Below are positions 9,442-17,729 of a stretch of 64,000 bases of DNA, piece by piece. A program made the translations under genes and the position numbers. The stretch comes from an uncultured Sulfitobacter sp. GTDB lineage: Bacteria > Pseudomonadota > Alphaproteobacteria > Rhodobacterales > Rhodobacteraceae. Each line of letters opens with the position of its first letter. Within the stretch, counting starts at the first letter, position 1. The notes beneath the pieces are model-generated. The model worked only from the letters and a program-made list of their open reading frames with translations. It ran no database searches and was not told the DNA's origin. The DNA is taken from positions 1 to 64,000 of the forward strand of contig CANLOQ010000003.1 in the NCBI GenBank assembly GCA_947492925.1. The letters run 5' to 3'.

Positions 9442-10724
9442 CAGGTGCGTCGGCGGCCAAGCCAAGCGGTCAGACGCGCCATGATCTCTTCTTTCAGCGC
9501 ATCCGCTTCGATTTCCTCAACCGCTTCGGCAAGGAATGAAAGGGTCAGCAAATCTGTAGCCTGGCCTTTCTCAATTCCGCGGGCGCGCAGATAAAACAAC
9601 GCGTCCTCGTCGATGGCACCCGACGTTGAGCCGTGTGAACAAGCCACATCATCGGCGTAAATCTCCAATTCCGGCTTGGCGAGGAACTGACTGTCCTCAT
9701 CCAGCAGCAAGGACTGGCTGATCTGATACCCATCGGTCTTTTGCGCGCCGGGCTGAACCAGAATTTTGCCCTGAAAGACGCCAATCGCCCCGTTGCGCAG
9801 CACCTTTTTGAAAACCTGCCGGCTTTCACAATTGACCGCATCATGGGTGATAAAGACCGTGTCGTCGTGGTGGAAGGTACCGTCGCCCACGCAGGCGCCG
9901 GCAATATGCGCTGATGCGTCATCACCGGTCAGTTCGATCACAGCCTCATTGCGGGTCAGCACGCCATTCACGGTCAGGGTAAAGGACTTGAACTGTGACC
10001 GCGCGCCAAGGCGGGCAAAGATATGCGTGGCCGCGCGGCGCTCATGGTCGCGCCCCTGTGCGCGCACATGGTGAAACGCCGCATCATCGGCCACGTCCAC
10101 TTCCATCACTTTGTTGAATCGTGCCGCTGCTGGTCCGTTTTCCAGAACGGTTAGGTCCGCCCCTGCATCCAGCTTGATGCAATGGTGCAGGATTGCGTCT
10201 GAACTATCTGATCTATGGTGGTAAATCAGGCTTACGGGTTTGCTTGGCTTGCCTGTGACGTGGATCAACACGCCGTCGCGCGCAGCAGCCGTATTCAGCG
10301 CGGCCAGCGGGCGTGGCACGGGGCTCTGCCCGCGTGCTTCGAGTTTACCATAAAGATCGCGGGCCCAGTGCAGGTCCGCGTCAGACGTGGCAAGCCGCTC
10401 AATGCTGATCCCTTCCATCTCCAGCGGGTCGGAGGCTTCGGCATCAAATTCACCGTCGACAAAGACGATCTTTAAACGATCCATATCACCAAAAAGCGGT
10501 GCTTCGTCGTTGCCAAAGACTGCCGCCTGCGGTGCCGTCGCCGCCGTCAGACTATCGGGGCGCGTAAATTTCCAGTATTCATCGCGCCGCTCGGGCAAGC
10601 CCATTTCGCGCAGGCGCGCCAGCGCATCGTTGCGCGCCGCAACGGACCAGCCTTTGGCGTCGGGCATTCCATGCGCCGAGATGCGCGCCTCGGTGGGGTT
10701 CGGTTTTTCAGCCGCGTCCGCCAT
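9441..10724 (-). CDS. sufD: Fe-S cluster assembly scaffold subunit SufD
   Basis: A 427-aa SufD-family protein. With SufB and the ATPase SufC it forms the SufBC2D scaffold that builds and transfers [4Fe-4S] clusters in the cytoplasm. The SufB/D beta-helix core is recognisable in the second half, including a conserved D-[DE]-V-A-C-S-H-G-[SA]-T stretch around residue 360. The ATG at 10722-10724 overlaps the sufC stop (TAATG). The N-terminal 100 residues are variable, as is usual for SufD. It sits between sufC and the YIP1-like genes. Confidence 0.95.
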   Translation of the reverse strand: MADAAEKPNPTEARISAHGMPDAKGWSVAARNDALARLREMGLPERRDEYWKFTRPDSLTAATAPQAAVFGNDEAPLFGDMDRLKIVFVDGEFDAEASDPLEMEGISIERLATSDADLHWARDLYGKLEARGQSPVPRPLAALNTAAARDGVLIHVTGKPSKPVSLIYHHRSDSSDAILHHCIKLDAGADLTVLENGPAAARFNKVMEVDVADDAAFHHVRAQGRDHERRAATHIFARLGARSQFKSFTLTVNGVLTRNEAVIELTGDDASAHIAGACVGDGTFHHDDTVFITHDAVNCESRQVFKKVLRNGAIGVFQGKILVQPGAQKTDGYQISQSLLLDEDSQFLAKPELEIYADDVACSHGSTSGAIDEDALFYLRARGIEKGQATDLLTLSFLAEAVEEIEADALKEEIMARLTAWLGRRRT

Positions 10725-11479
10725 TATGCCACCTCGGCCAGAATATCGGCGTATCCGTTGTTTTCAACTTCCAGCGCCAGTTCCGGCCCACCGGTTTTGA
10801 CGATCCGGCCATCTGCCATGATGTGCACGACGTCAGGTTTGATGTGGTCCAGCAACCGCTGATAGTGCGTGATCACCAGAAAACCGCGACCTTCCGAGCG
10901 CAGGGCATTCACGCCTTCCGCCACCAGTTTCATTGCATCGACGTCAAGTCCGGAATCAGTTTCGTCCAGAATGCACATCTTGGGCTCAAGCATCGCCATC
11001 TGAAGGATTTCGTTGCGCTTTTTCTCGCCACCCGAAAAGCCCATATTCACGGGACGCTTCAGCATGTCGGCGTCGATCTTCAGTTCCTTGGCCCGTGCGC
11101 GCACCACTTTCAGGAAATCCGCCGCCGACATCTCATCTTCGCCGCGCGCCTTGCGTTGTGCGTTCACCGCCGTGCGCAGGAACGTCATGTTGCCAACACC
11201 GGGAATTTCAACCGGGTATTGAAAAGCAAGAAACAGGCCTGCCGCCGCGCGCTCTTCGGGTTCCATGTCCAGCAGATCTTCACCTTCCAGTGTCGCAGAA
11301 CCTTCGGTCACTTCGTAACCGTCCTTGCCGGACAGCACATAAGACAAGGTCGATTTCCCCGATCCGTTGGGGCCCATGATTGCATGAACCTTGCCTGCCT
11401 CGACCTCCAGATCGACGCCTTTGAGGATTTGCTTGTCCTCTTCTTCCAGTTTCACATTCAGGTTCTTAATGCTCAGCAT
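10724..11479 (-). CDS. sufC: Fe-S cluster assembly ATPase SufC
   Basis: A 251-aa ABC-type ATPase that drives conformational change of the SufBCD scaffold. The Walker A motif GPNGSGKST occupies residues 36-44, the signature FSGGEKKR residues 148-155, and Walker B MCILDETDSGLD starts near 168; the glutamate and D-loop are typical of SufC. The start follows a clear AGGAGA ribosome-binding site. The FkbM methyltransferase gene upstream ends 12 bases before it, and sufD overlaps its stop. Confidence 0.97.
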   Translation of the reverse strand: MLSIKNLNVKLEEEDKQILKGVDLEVEAGKVHAIMGPNGSGKSTLSYVLSGKDGYEVTEGSATLEGEDLLDMEPEERAAAGLFLAFQYPVEIPGVGNMTFLRTAVNAQRKARGEDEMSAADFLKVVRARAKELKIDADMLKRPVNMGFSGGEKKRNEILQMAMLEPKMCILDETDSGLDVDAMKLVAEGVNALRSEGRGFLVITHYQRLLDHIKPDVVHIMADGRIVKTGGPELALEVENNGYADILAEVA

Positions 11480-11491
11480 GTCGTTCTCCTG

Positions 11492-12454
11492 TCAATTCTG
11501 CGGGCGTGCCGCGTTGTTGGGTTCGCCACGGGCACGGAGCCATTTTGGCAATTTGTTAAAGAATTCGGTTGGTGCGGTCTCGGCCAGATCGCCGCGGCGC
11601 ACCAGTTCGTCCAGACACCAGATCGTCAGGTCAAGGCTGTCGAAAACGCCCGCTGCCGCGATGGCAAGCTGTTTGACCTGTTCCTCGCTCCAGTGCTCCA
11701 GCGTCAGAGGATCGCGGATATAAACCGCATCCCCGTCCATCATCTGATTGCGCAAGCGCGGACTGCGCATCTTGCGGCGCTGCGAATTGGCCACCGGCTC
11801 GGCTTTGGCAAACATAAGCTTGTGTAGGGTAAATCCCTGACTGCGTAACTCAATGTCCACATCTGCCCAAAGCGCTTCGCCCTCGTAGATACGCGCAAAT
11901 CGCACTTCGGTGACGATGGCGACAGCATCTGACAGTTTGTCGTGGCCGTTCTGGAAAACGTCCAGTTCGCCGCCTTGAATATCAATCTTGAGCACGTCAG
12001 GCCGGGGCAGTTCATCCTCGCTCATGTCATCGAGCGCTGTGGTCTCAACCGCGATCCCCTCACCCTGCGCGGTCGCCCAACCCGGGTGACCCAAAAAGCC
12101 AACGCTTTGCGCATCGATTTTGTGCAAGGAACCAAGGCCCGAACGGGGATGAGGATAGAACGTCGCCTGACCTGTCATGCCCACGGCGCGCTTTACATGA
12201 TATGCGCCCGGCTGAGGGTCCTGCATCAGAGCTGCAAAAGCGTCCTCATCAGGCTCAAACCCCCAGACCTGTGCGCCGCCCATCCGATGTAACGTATCGT
12301 AGTCGGGCGTATTGATAGGGTTCGCCCCCACATCGGCGATGCGCAACGGCCGCGCCGGGCGCAAAAGTTCCGTCAGGTGGGCAAGCCGCCCTGCCAACGT
12401 GCGCATCGACGGCTTGGACTTATGCGTCGGATTGTCTTTCATCGCGGTGGCCAC
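11492..12454 (-). CDS. FkbM-family SAM-dependent methyltransferase in the suf operon
   Basis: A 320-aa protein with a class I methyltransferase fold of the FkbM type: a SAM-binding region beginning RIADVGANP near residue 38, then an acidic GFEPD motif, and a D-[VI]-L-K-I-D-I-Q-G motif near residue 155 that is hallmark FkbM. Family members methylate small hydroxylated metabolites, sugars or lipids; the substrate here cannot be inferred. It lies between the small membrane protein and sufC, all on one strand with short gaps, so it is probably co-transcribed with the suf genes. It is an unexpected member of an Fe-S assembly operon. Confidence 0.85.
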   Translation of the reverse strand: MATAMKDNPTHKSKPSMRTLAGRLAHLTELLRPARPLRIADVGANPINTPDYDTLHRMGGAQVWGFEPDEDAFAALMQDPQPGAYHVKRAVGMTGQATFYPHPRSGLGSLHKIDAQSVGFLGHPGWATAQGEGIAVETTALDDMSEDELPRPDVLKIDIQGGELDVFQNGHDKLSDAVAIVTEVRFARIYEGEALWADVDIELRSQGFTLHKLMFAKAEPVANSQRRKMRSPRLRNQMMDGDAVYIRDPLTLEHWSEEQVKQLAIAAAGVFDSLDLTIWCLDELVRRGDLAETAPTEFFNKLPKWLRARGEPNNAARPQN

Positions 12455-12473
12455 TTACCTGCTGTCGTTTTGA

Positions 12474-12668
12474 TCAGGTGTCATCGCGGTCTGACCCGCG
12501 AAACACGATAAACGCAACCTGAATGGCTGCATAGAACATCGCAAAGATGATGGTGCTGAACATTGCACCCAGCAATTGCTCCTGCCCGAACCCTTCGCCG
12601 CGCCAGAGCAGGATGAAAGCGAAGAAAAACGCGCTTGATAAAGCAGTGCGAAGGGCGAGCCGCTTCAT
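12474..12668 (-). CDS. Small two-helix membrane protein between sufB and the FkbM gene
   Basis: A 64-aa protein with two hydrophobic helices (about residues 8-22 and 33-57), a basic N-terminus (MKRLALR) and an acidic end (DRDDT). Its ATG at 12666-12668 overlaps the sufB stop by one base (TGATG), strong evidence that it is a real translated gene. No family recognised. Its coupling to sufB suggests a role near Fe-S assembly, but nothing in the sequence shows what it does. Confidence 0.75.
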   Translation of the reverse strand: MKRLALRTALSSAFFFAFILLWRGEGFGQEQLLGAMFSTIIFAMFYAAIQVAFIVFRGSDRDDT

Positions 12669-14203
12669 CAGCCCACCGACCCTTCCAGAGAGATCGCAAC
12701 AAGCGCCTGCGCTTCCATCGCGAATTCCATCGGCAGCGCCTGCAGCACGTCCTTGCAGAACCCGTTTACAACCAATGCGACGGCCTCTTCCTCGTCCATC
12801 CCGCGCGAGCGGCAGTAGAACATCTGATCATCATCAACCTTGGAGGTCGTCGCCTCGTGCTCGACCCGGGACGAGTTATTCTTCACCTCAATATAGGGCA
12901 CCGTGTGGGCACCGCATTTGTCCCCGATCAGCAAGCTGTCACACTGGGTATAGTTACGCGATTCCTTGGCCTTGGGGTGCATCGATACAAGCCCCCGATA
13001 GGTGTTTTGCGCCTTGCCGGCACTGATGCCCTTGGACACGATGCGCGACTTCGTGCGCTTGCCCAGATGTACCATCTTGGTGCCGGTATCGGCCTGCTGC
13101 ATGTTGTTGGCGATGGCGATTGAATAGAACTCGCCCTGTGAATCATCGCCGCGCAGAATGCAGCTTGGGTATTTCCACGTGACCGCAGAGCCTGTTTCAA
13201 CCTGCGTCCACATCACTTTGGCCCGGTCGCCCCGGCAGTCGGCGCGCTTGGTCACGAAATTGTAGATGCCCCCCTTGCCGTCTTCATCACCGGGATACCA
13301 GTTCTGCACGGTGGAATACTTCACCTCGGCATCTTCTTCGATGATGATCTCGACAACGGCTGCGTGCAGCTGGCTTTCATCACGCTGTGGGGCCGTACAG
13401 CCCTCAAGGTAGGACACGTAAGATCCTTTGTCGGCAATGATCAAAGTCCGTTCGAATTGACCTGTGTTTTCGGCATTGATGCGGAAATATGTGCTCAACT
13501 CCATCGGGCAGCGCACGCCGGGAGGCACATAGACAAATGATCCGTCCGAAAAGACCGCAGAGTTCAATGTTGCGTAAAAGTTGTCCGACACCGGCACAAC
13601 CGATCCAAGATACTTCTTCACAAGTTCCGGGTGTTCCTTGATCGCTTCTGAGATCGAGCAGAAGATGACGCCAGCCTTGGCCAGTTCATCCCGGAACGTC
13701 GTGCCGACAGAAACGGAATCAAATACCGCATCAACAGCAACCTTGCGGGGCTCATCACCCATGTTCTCGGCACCTTCGACGCCGGCCAGAATGGCCTGTT
13801 CTTTGAGGGGAATGCCAAGTTTCTTGTAGGTTTCGAGGAGTTTTGGATCAACGTCATCCAATGACTTGGGTTTGACAGCCATGCTTTTGGGGCGCGCGTA
13901 GTAATATTGGTCCTGAAAGTCGATTTCGGGATAGTCGACCATCGCCCAATCCGGCTCTTTCTTGGTCAGCCAGCGCTCATAGGCTTCCAACCGCCAGTCG
14001 GTCATCCACTGAGGTTCTTCATTCTTTTCCGAAATCAGACGCACGATATCGGGCGTCAGGCCCTTGGGGGCGTATTCCATCTCGATGTCGGTGGACCAGC
14101 CGTATTTGTACTTGCCACCGACTTCGCGCACGGCATCGACGGTTTCCTGATCAACGCCTTCCTTGACGTTATCGGCTTCATTCACGATCACATTATCCAA
14201 CAT
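12668..14203 (-). CDS. sufB: Fe-S cluster assembly scaffold SufB
   Basis: A 511-aa SufB, the subunit on which the nascent cluster forms. The SufB core includes the stretch ending [14 protein letters not shown] near residue 430, which holds the conserved cysteine used in sulfur transfer, and a C-terminal NGFC segment. The start at 14201-14203 ([12 protein letters not shown]) was chosen because AAGGG lies just upstream and earlier codons would run into the desulfurase gene. The gap to the upstream desulfurase is 22 bases; the next gene overlaps by one base. Confidence 0.96.
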   Translation of the reverse strand: MLDNVIVNEADNVKEGVDQETVDAVREVGGKYKYGWSTDIEMEYAPKGLTPDIVRLISEKNEEPQWMTDWRLEAYERWLTKKEPDWAMVDYPEIDFQDQYYYARPKSMAVKPKSLDDVDPKLLETYKKLGIPLKEQAILAGVEGAENMGDEPRKVAVDAVFDSVSVGTTFRDELAKAGVIFCSISEAIKEHPELVKKYLGSVVPVSDNFYATLNSAVFSDGSFVYVPPGVRCPMELSTYFRINAENTGQFERTLIIADKGSYVSYLEGCTAPQRDESQLHAAVVEIIIEEDAEVKYSTVQNWYPGDEDGKGGIYNFVTKRADCRGDRAKVMWTQVETGSAVTWKYPSCILRGDDSQGEFYSIAIANNMQQADTGTKMVHLGKRTKSRIVSKGISAGKAQNTYRGLVSMHPKAKESRNYTQCDSLLIGDKCGAHTVPYIEVKNNSSRVEHEATTSKVDDDQMFYCRSRGMDEEEAVALVVNGFCKDVLQALPMEFAMEAQALVAISLEGSVG

Positions 14204-14225
14204 CCAGATCCCTTGTTCCGGGGGC

Positions 14226-15395
14226 TTATCCAGCCCGTTGCGCGTGTTTTTCGCGTTTCGCGCGCCAAGCATCGGCAAAGCGCAAAACATCGTCTCTCTT
14301 TGTGTCCAGCCCAAGCGATACGCGCACTGCGCTGCCTGCTTCGGCCGGGCTATATCCCATTGCCTGCAATACGGTGCTGGCCTTGACCTTGCCGCTTGAA
14401 CAGGCCGATCCCGCTGAAATCGCGAAACCCGACAGGTCCATTTGCATTACCTGTGTCTCGCCTTTCCAACCTTCTGCAATGATGCAGGACGTGTTGGGAA
14501 GCCGATCCACCCCTTTCCCGACAAAAATAGTCTTCCTTTCGTCAGCCTCAAGAGCGTTTTCTAGAATATTTCTAAGTTCTGCAACCTCTTCCCAGCGACC
14601 GGATGCCACATCTTGTGCCGCCGCCGCCGCCGCAGCGCCAAATCCGGCGATACCGATGGTATTCTCGGTGCCCGAACGACGATTCTGTTCCTGACCGCCG
14701 CCGCGCAGTATAGGCAGTGGATCTTCTGGCGTCAGGTTAATGAACGCGCCGATCCCTTTCGGGCCGCCCAGTTTATGCGCTGAAAGGATCATATAAGCGG
14801 GCCGCTCACGCGACAGATCAAGCGCAACCTTGCCCGCCATCTGCGTGATGTCGCAGACAACCGCAAAAGGGACTGTCCCCGCGCGCGACGCGTTGACGTG
14901 GTTGTTGCCCACCACGCCAGCCATCACGCCGGTCTCGCTGTTGGCCCCGGATATGGCGATCAGGGCCACATCGCCCCTGTCACTGCGCCATTCGGAGCCT
15001 GCCAGCGCTGTCACGCGGTCCACGAAACTCTCGGCGCCGTCCGGGCTGATCCTGCCGTCACGTCCTACAAAAGCGTCCAACCGGCGCTCGGTCCATACGG
15101 CAAGGCAATCGTGCTCAGTCGGTAATGCTAGAAACACGCCGCCGTGCCGCTCTTTCTGGGCCACCGCCAGCGCTGCCGCTTCGGTCGCGCTCGATGTGAA
15201 GATGACCTGCGCAGGCAGACATCCGACAAGATCGGCAACCTGCACCCGCGCGCGCTCCACCAGCATCTTTGCTGCGCGGCCTTCCGCATGCACGGAGGAC
15301 GGGTTGCCCACCACGTCCATCGCCTCAGCCATCGCTGCACGGGCCTCAGGCCTGAGCGGTGTGGTCGCGTTATGATCAAAATAAACGCGTTGCAT
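14226..15395 (-). CDS. NifS/IscS-type cysteine desulfurase (group I)
   Basis: A 389-aa class V aminotransferase-fold PLP enzyme beginning [13 protein letters not shown]. The PLP lysine is K208 ([10 protein letters not shown]). The sulfur-accepting C332 lies in the flexible [11 protein letters not shown] loop typical of group I IscS/NifS rather than SufS. H95 (TEHDC) matches the catalytic histidine. The start was set at the conserved motif; an upstream TTG at 15429-15431 is less likely. The operon therefore codes for two different desulfurases, this one and SufS. The gene lies between iscR and sufB. Confidence 0.93.
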   Translation of the reverse strand: MQRVYFDHNATTPLRPEARAAMAEAMDVVGNPSSVHAEGRAAKMLVERARVQVADLVGCLPAQVIFTSSATEAAALAVAQKERHGGVFLALPTEHDCLAVWTERRLDAFVGRDGRISPDGAESFVDRVTALAGSEWRSDRGDVALIAISGANSETGVMAGVVGNNHVNASRAGTVPFAVVCDITQMAGKVALDLSRERPAYMILSAHKLGGPKGIGAFINLTPEDPLPILRGGGQEQNRRSGTENTIGIAGFGAAAAAAAQDVASGRWEEVAELRNILENALEADERKTIFVGKGVDRLPNTSCIIAEGWKGETQVMQMDLSGFAISAGSACSSGKVKASTVLQAMGYSPAEAGSAVRVSLGLDTKRDDVLRFADAWRAKREKHAQRAG

Positions 15396-15510
15396 CACGT
15401 TCGGGTCTTCTCTTTTTGGACCTGTATCCAACAGGGCGCCACGCCTGCACGACGGGACAAGGCCCCAGAGAATTCAACTGCCGGACGCAGCGTGTCGCTT
15501 AGACTATGCC

Positions 15511-15972
15511 TCAAGCTTCGTCCACCACGTCAAACAGGTTTGGCACGGCAGGACAGGGCACAAGATCATTCTCGATCACATCTGACAGCCGGGTCTGGTG
15601 CAGGAATACATAAACATGTGCGCTCAACCCCTCCCACAAACGGTTGGTGAGCGATTGCGCGCGACTGCCTGATGCGCCGCCCGATGCGCCTGCGCCCTTG
15701 TGCATCGCGTCTACCGTTTCGTCCACAGCAGCCAGAATATCGACGACACGAATTTCCGATGCCGCCCGCGCCAGACGGTATCCCCCGCCCGGTCCGCGCA
15801 CGGAACTGACCAATTCGGCACGACGCAGTTTCACAAACAACTGTTCCAGATAAGGAAGAGAGATCGACTGCCGTTCCGCGATATCGCCCAGAGAAACCAA
15901 ACTGTCTTGTGTTTGCAGCGCAATGTCTGCCAGCGCTACCATCGCATAGCGTCCTTTGGTTGACAGTTTCAT
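15511..15972 (-). CDS. iscR: Rrf2-family iron-sulfur regulator IscR, single-cysteine type
   Basis: A 153-aa winged-helix Rrf2 regulator (MKLSTKGRYAMVALADIA start, recognition helix around residues 28-60). In Escherichia coli IscR, three cysteines near residues 92-104 hold a [2Fe-2S] cluster. Here the matching loop (residues 90-108) is Gly/Ser/Ala-rich with no cysteine, and the only cysteine is C140. I recall that Rhodobacter sphaeroides IscR also has one cysteine, represses the suf operon and still binds a cluster, so this is probably the same atypical class. It is the first gene of the operon, reading away from the divergent hydrolase gene. Confidence 0.92.
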   Translation of the reverse strand: MKLSTKGRYAMVALADIALQTQDSLVSLGDIAERQSISLPYLEQLFVKLRRAELVSSVRGPGGGYRLARAASEIRVVDILAAVDETVDAMHKGAGASGGASGSRAQSLTNRLWEGLSAHVYVFLHQTRLSDVIENDLVPCPAVPNLFDVVDEA

Positions 15973-16071
15973 GGCCCTACCTTCGCTATCTATCTCGACC
16001 GGCTTGATTGACGCCGGACGCTGATGCGCATAGATGAAAACACCGGCCCACGCAGAAGTGCGGGCCCCAGA

Positions 16072-16108
16072 TTAGAACCGTTCTAAAGTAACCAAGCGAA
16101 GCCGTCAA
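16072..16108 (-). promoter_or_regulatory. iscR-suf promoter with overlapping Irr/ICE-like palindrome
   Basis: The minus strand carries TTGACG (16103-16108), a 17-base spacer and TAGAAC (16080-16085). The -10 lies inside the perfect palindrome TTAGAA-CCG-TTCTAA (16072-16086). The palindrome matches the alphaproteobacterial iron control element recognised by Irr as I recall it (TTTAGAA-N3-TTCTAAA). Position over the -10 implies repression when bound. IscR itself is another candidate ligand. The promoter elements and symmetry are seen directly; the regulator is inferred. Confidence 0.7.
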
Positions 16109-16150
16109 CTATTCGCCCGCGGCCTTTGGAGCCATCAGACAGGGACACCC

Positions 16151-16804
16151 ATGCCAGAGGTCATTTTCCCCGGACCGGAAGGCCGCCTTGAAGGCCGCTA
16201 CCACCCCCAGAAAGAGCGTGACGCGCCGATTGCCATCATTTTGCATCCGCACCCGCAGTTTGGCGGGACGATGAACCACAAGGTCGTCTACAACATGCAT
16301 TATGCGTTCTATAACATGGGGTTCACCGTTTTGCGGTTCAATTTCCGTGGCGTGGGACGGTCGCAGGGCGAATACGATCAGGGCATCGGAGAGCTCAGCG
16401 ATGCGGCTTCGGCGCTGGATTACCTGCAATCCATGAACAACAATTCCAAACATTGCTGGGTCGCTGGCTTTTCCTTTGGCGCGTGGATTGGCATGCAACT
16501 GCTGATGCGCCGGCCCGAGATCACGGGCTTTATTTCGGTCTCACCGCCCGCGAATATGTATGACTTCAGCTTCCTTGCCCCCTGCCCGGCATCCGGACTG
16601 ATCATCAACGGCACCGCAGACCGCGTGGCCCCGCCCGCCGATACGGTCAGCCTGGTGAATAAGCTTCACGAGCAAAAAGGCATTACGATCACCCATCAGG
16701 AAGTCGAAGGGGCCGGTCACTTCTTTGAAGAGCCGCATATGGATACGCTGATCACGTCTTCCACGGACTATGTAAAGCGCCGTCTGACGGAGACATCGCG
16801 CTAA
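16151..16804 (+). CDS. Alpha/beta hydrolase (COG2945-like)
   Basis: A 217-aa single-domain alpha/beta hydrolase. The nucleophile elbow GFSFGA (Ser near residue 109), a C-terminal histidine in the GAGHFF motif and an aspartate in NGTADRVAPP form a plausible catalytic triad. HPHPQFGGTMNHK near residue 32 is typical of this subgroup. The substrate is unknown; relatives are esterases or peptidases of small substrates. It is divergent from iscR across the operator region and overlaps the next gene by one base (TAATG). Confidence 0.88.
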   Translation: MPEVIFPGPEGRLEGRYHPQKERDAPIAIILHPHPQFGGTMNHKVVYNMHYAFYNMGFTVLRFNFRGVGRSQGEYDQGIGELSDAASALDYLQSMNNNSKHCWVAGFSFGAWIGMQLLMRRPEITGFISVSPPANMYDFSFLAPCPASGLIINGTADRVAPPADTVSLVNKLHEQKGITITHQEVEGAGHFFEEPHMDTLITSSTDYVKRRLTETSR

Positions 16805-17046
16805 TGGCTGATCCTGTTATCATCGAGATGGCCAACAAACTGGCCGAAGAATGTCTTGCCGTTCAGGATGAGACCGGCGAGGACCGTTTGTTCATGAAGC
16901 TGGGTGACGTCCTGGGCGCGTCGTCGCAAACGCTGGAGGAAGCGTTTCTGACGGCGGTGCGTACACGTATGGCGAATGATCAGGGCCGCAGGTTTCTGGC
17001 AACGACCCTCAAGGCGCACCGGGCGCGGACGCAAAGCAGTGAGTGA
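16804..17046 (+). CDS. Conserved-looking 80-aa protein of unknown function
   Basis: An 80-aa, mostly helical, charged protein (MADPVIIEMANKLAEECL...) without signal peptide, membrane segment or cysteine pair; one cysteine at about residue 17. Its ATG shares a base with the hydrolase stop, and the following GTG start overlaps its 3' end by eight bases, so it sits in a translationally coupled three-gene set. No family recognised. Confidence 0.75.
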   Translation: MADPVIIEMANKLAEECLAVQDETGEDRLFMKLGDVLGASSQTLEEAFLTAVRTRMANDQGRRFLATTLKAHRARTQSSE

Positions 17047-17641
17047 CCGGGCGCTGGCCCGCCTTGATCAGCAGATTGCGTTTCTGAACGAGGCGGACAA
17101 GCTCAAGACCACGATCCGCGCGACGAATTTGTGCGACAATTCACGCTACGAAAATTCGGCCGAGCACAGCTGGCACCTGACGCTATATGCGCTGGTGCTG
17201 GCCGATCAGGCCGGTCCGGATGTGGACATCAATCTGGTGATGCGCATGCTGATCCTGCACGATCTGGTTGAGATTGACGCGGGTGACAACCCGATCTTTG
17301 CCGACCTTGACCATGCTGCGATCGCGGCCGAAGAGCGGGCCGCAGCCGACCGTATTTTTGGTCTTCTACCCAATGACTTGCGCGATGACCTTCGCGCGGT
17401 GTGGGAGGAGTTTGAAGCGGCGCAAACCCCATCTGCCCAGTTCGCGAAATCGCTCGACCGGTTCCAGCCTCCGATGCAGAACCTGCAATCGGGCGGTGGC
17501 AGCTGGACCGACTTCAACGTCACACAACAGCAGATTTACGAGCGTGTAGGCAGCAAGATCGAAATCGGCGCACCAGGGCTGTGGGACTATGCCAAGGCGC
17601 GGATCGCCACGTTTTTCCGTGAACGGGGCTCTGACAAGTAA
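17039..17641 (+). CDS. HD-domain phosphohydrolase, YfbR/HDDC2-like 5'-deoxynucleotidase
   Basis: A 200-aa HD-superfamily protein. Metal-binding histidines are seen at ENSAEHSWH (H43), the HD pair at LILHDLVEID (H74, D75) and a downstream D-[RK]-F/L-Q-P-P-M-Q-N segment typical of HDDC2/YfbR, which dephosphorylate deoxynucleoside monophosphates. The GTG start at 17039-17041 (VSDRALARLDQQIAFL) places the conserved N-terminal helix correctly; an ATG at 16976 would add an unrelated tail read out of frame from the upstream gene. It ends 88 bases before icd. Confidence 0.85.
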   Translation: MSDRALARLDQQIAFLNEADKLKTTIRATNLCDNSRYENSAEHSWHLTLYALVLADQAGPDVDINLVMRMLILHDLVEIDAGDNPIFADLDHAAIAAEERAAADRIFGLLPNDLRDDLRAVWEEFEAAQTPSAQFAKSLDRFQPPMQNLQSGGGSWTDFNVTQQQIYERVGSKIEIGAPGLWDYAKARIATFFRERGSDK

Positions 17642-17729
17642 TTTCGGCATACCGTTGTATACCGGCTTCCCCTTTGGCGCTGGATAGGCTACACGCCCCC
17701 CAAACTCACCCGTAGCCAAAGGAATCCAT

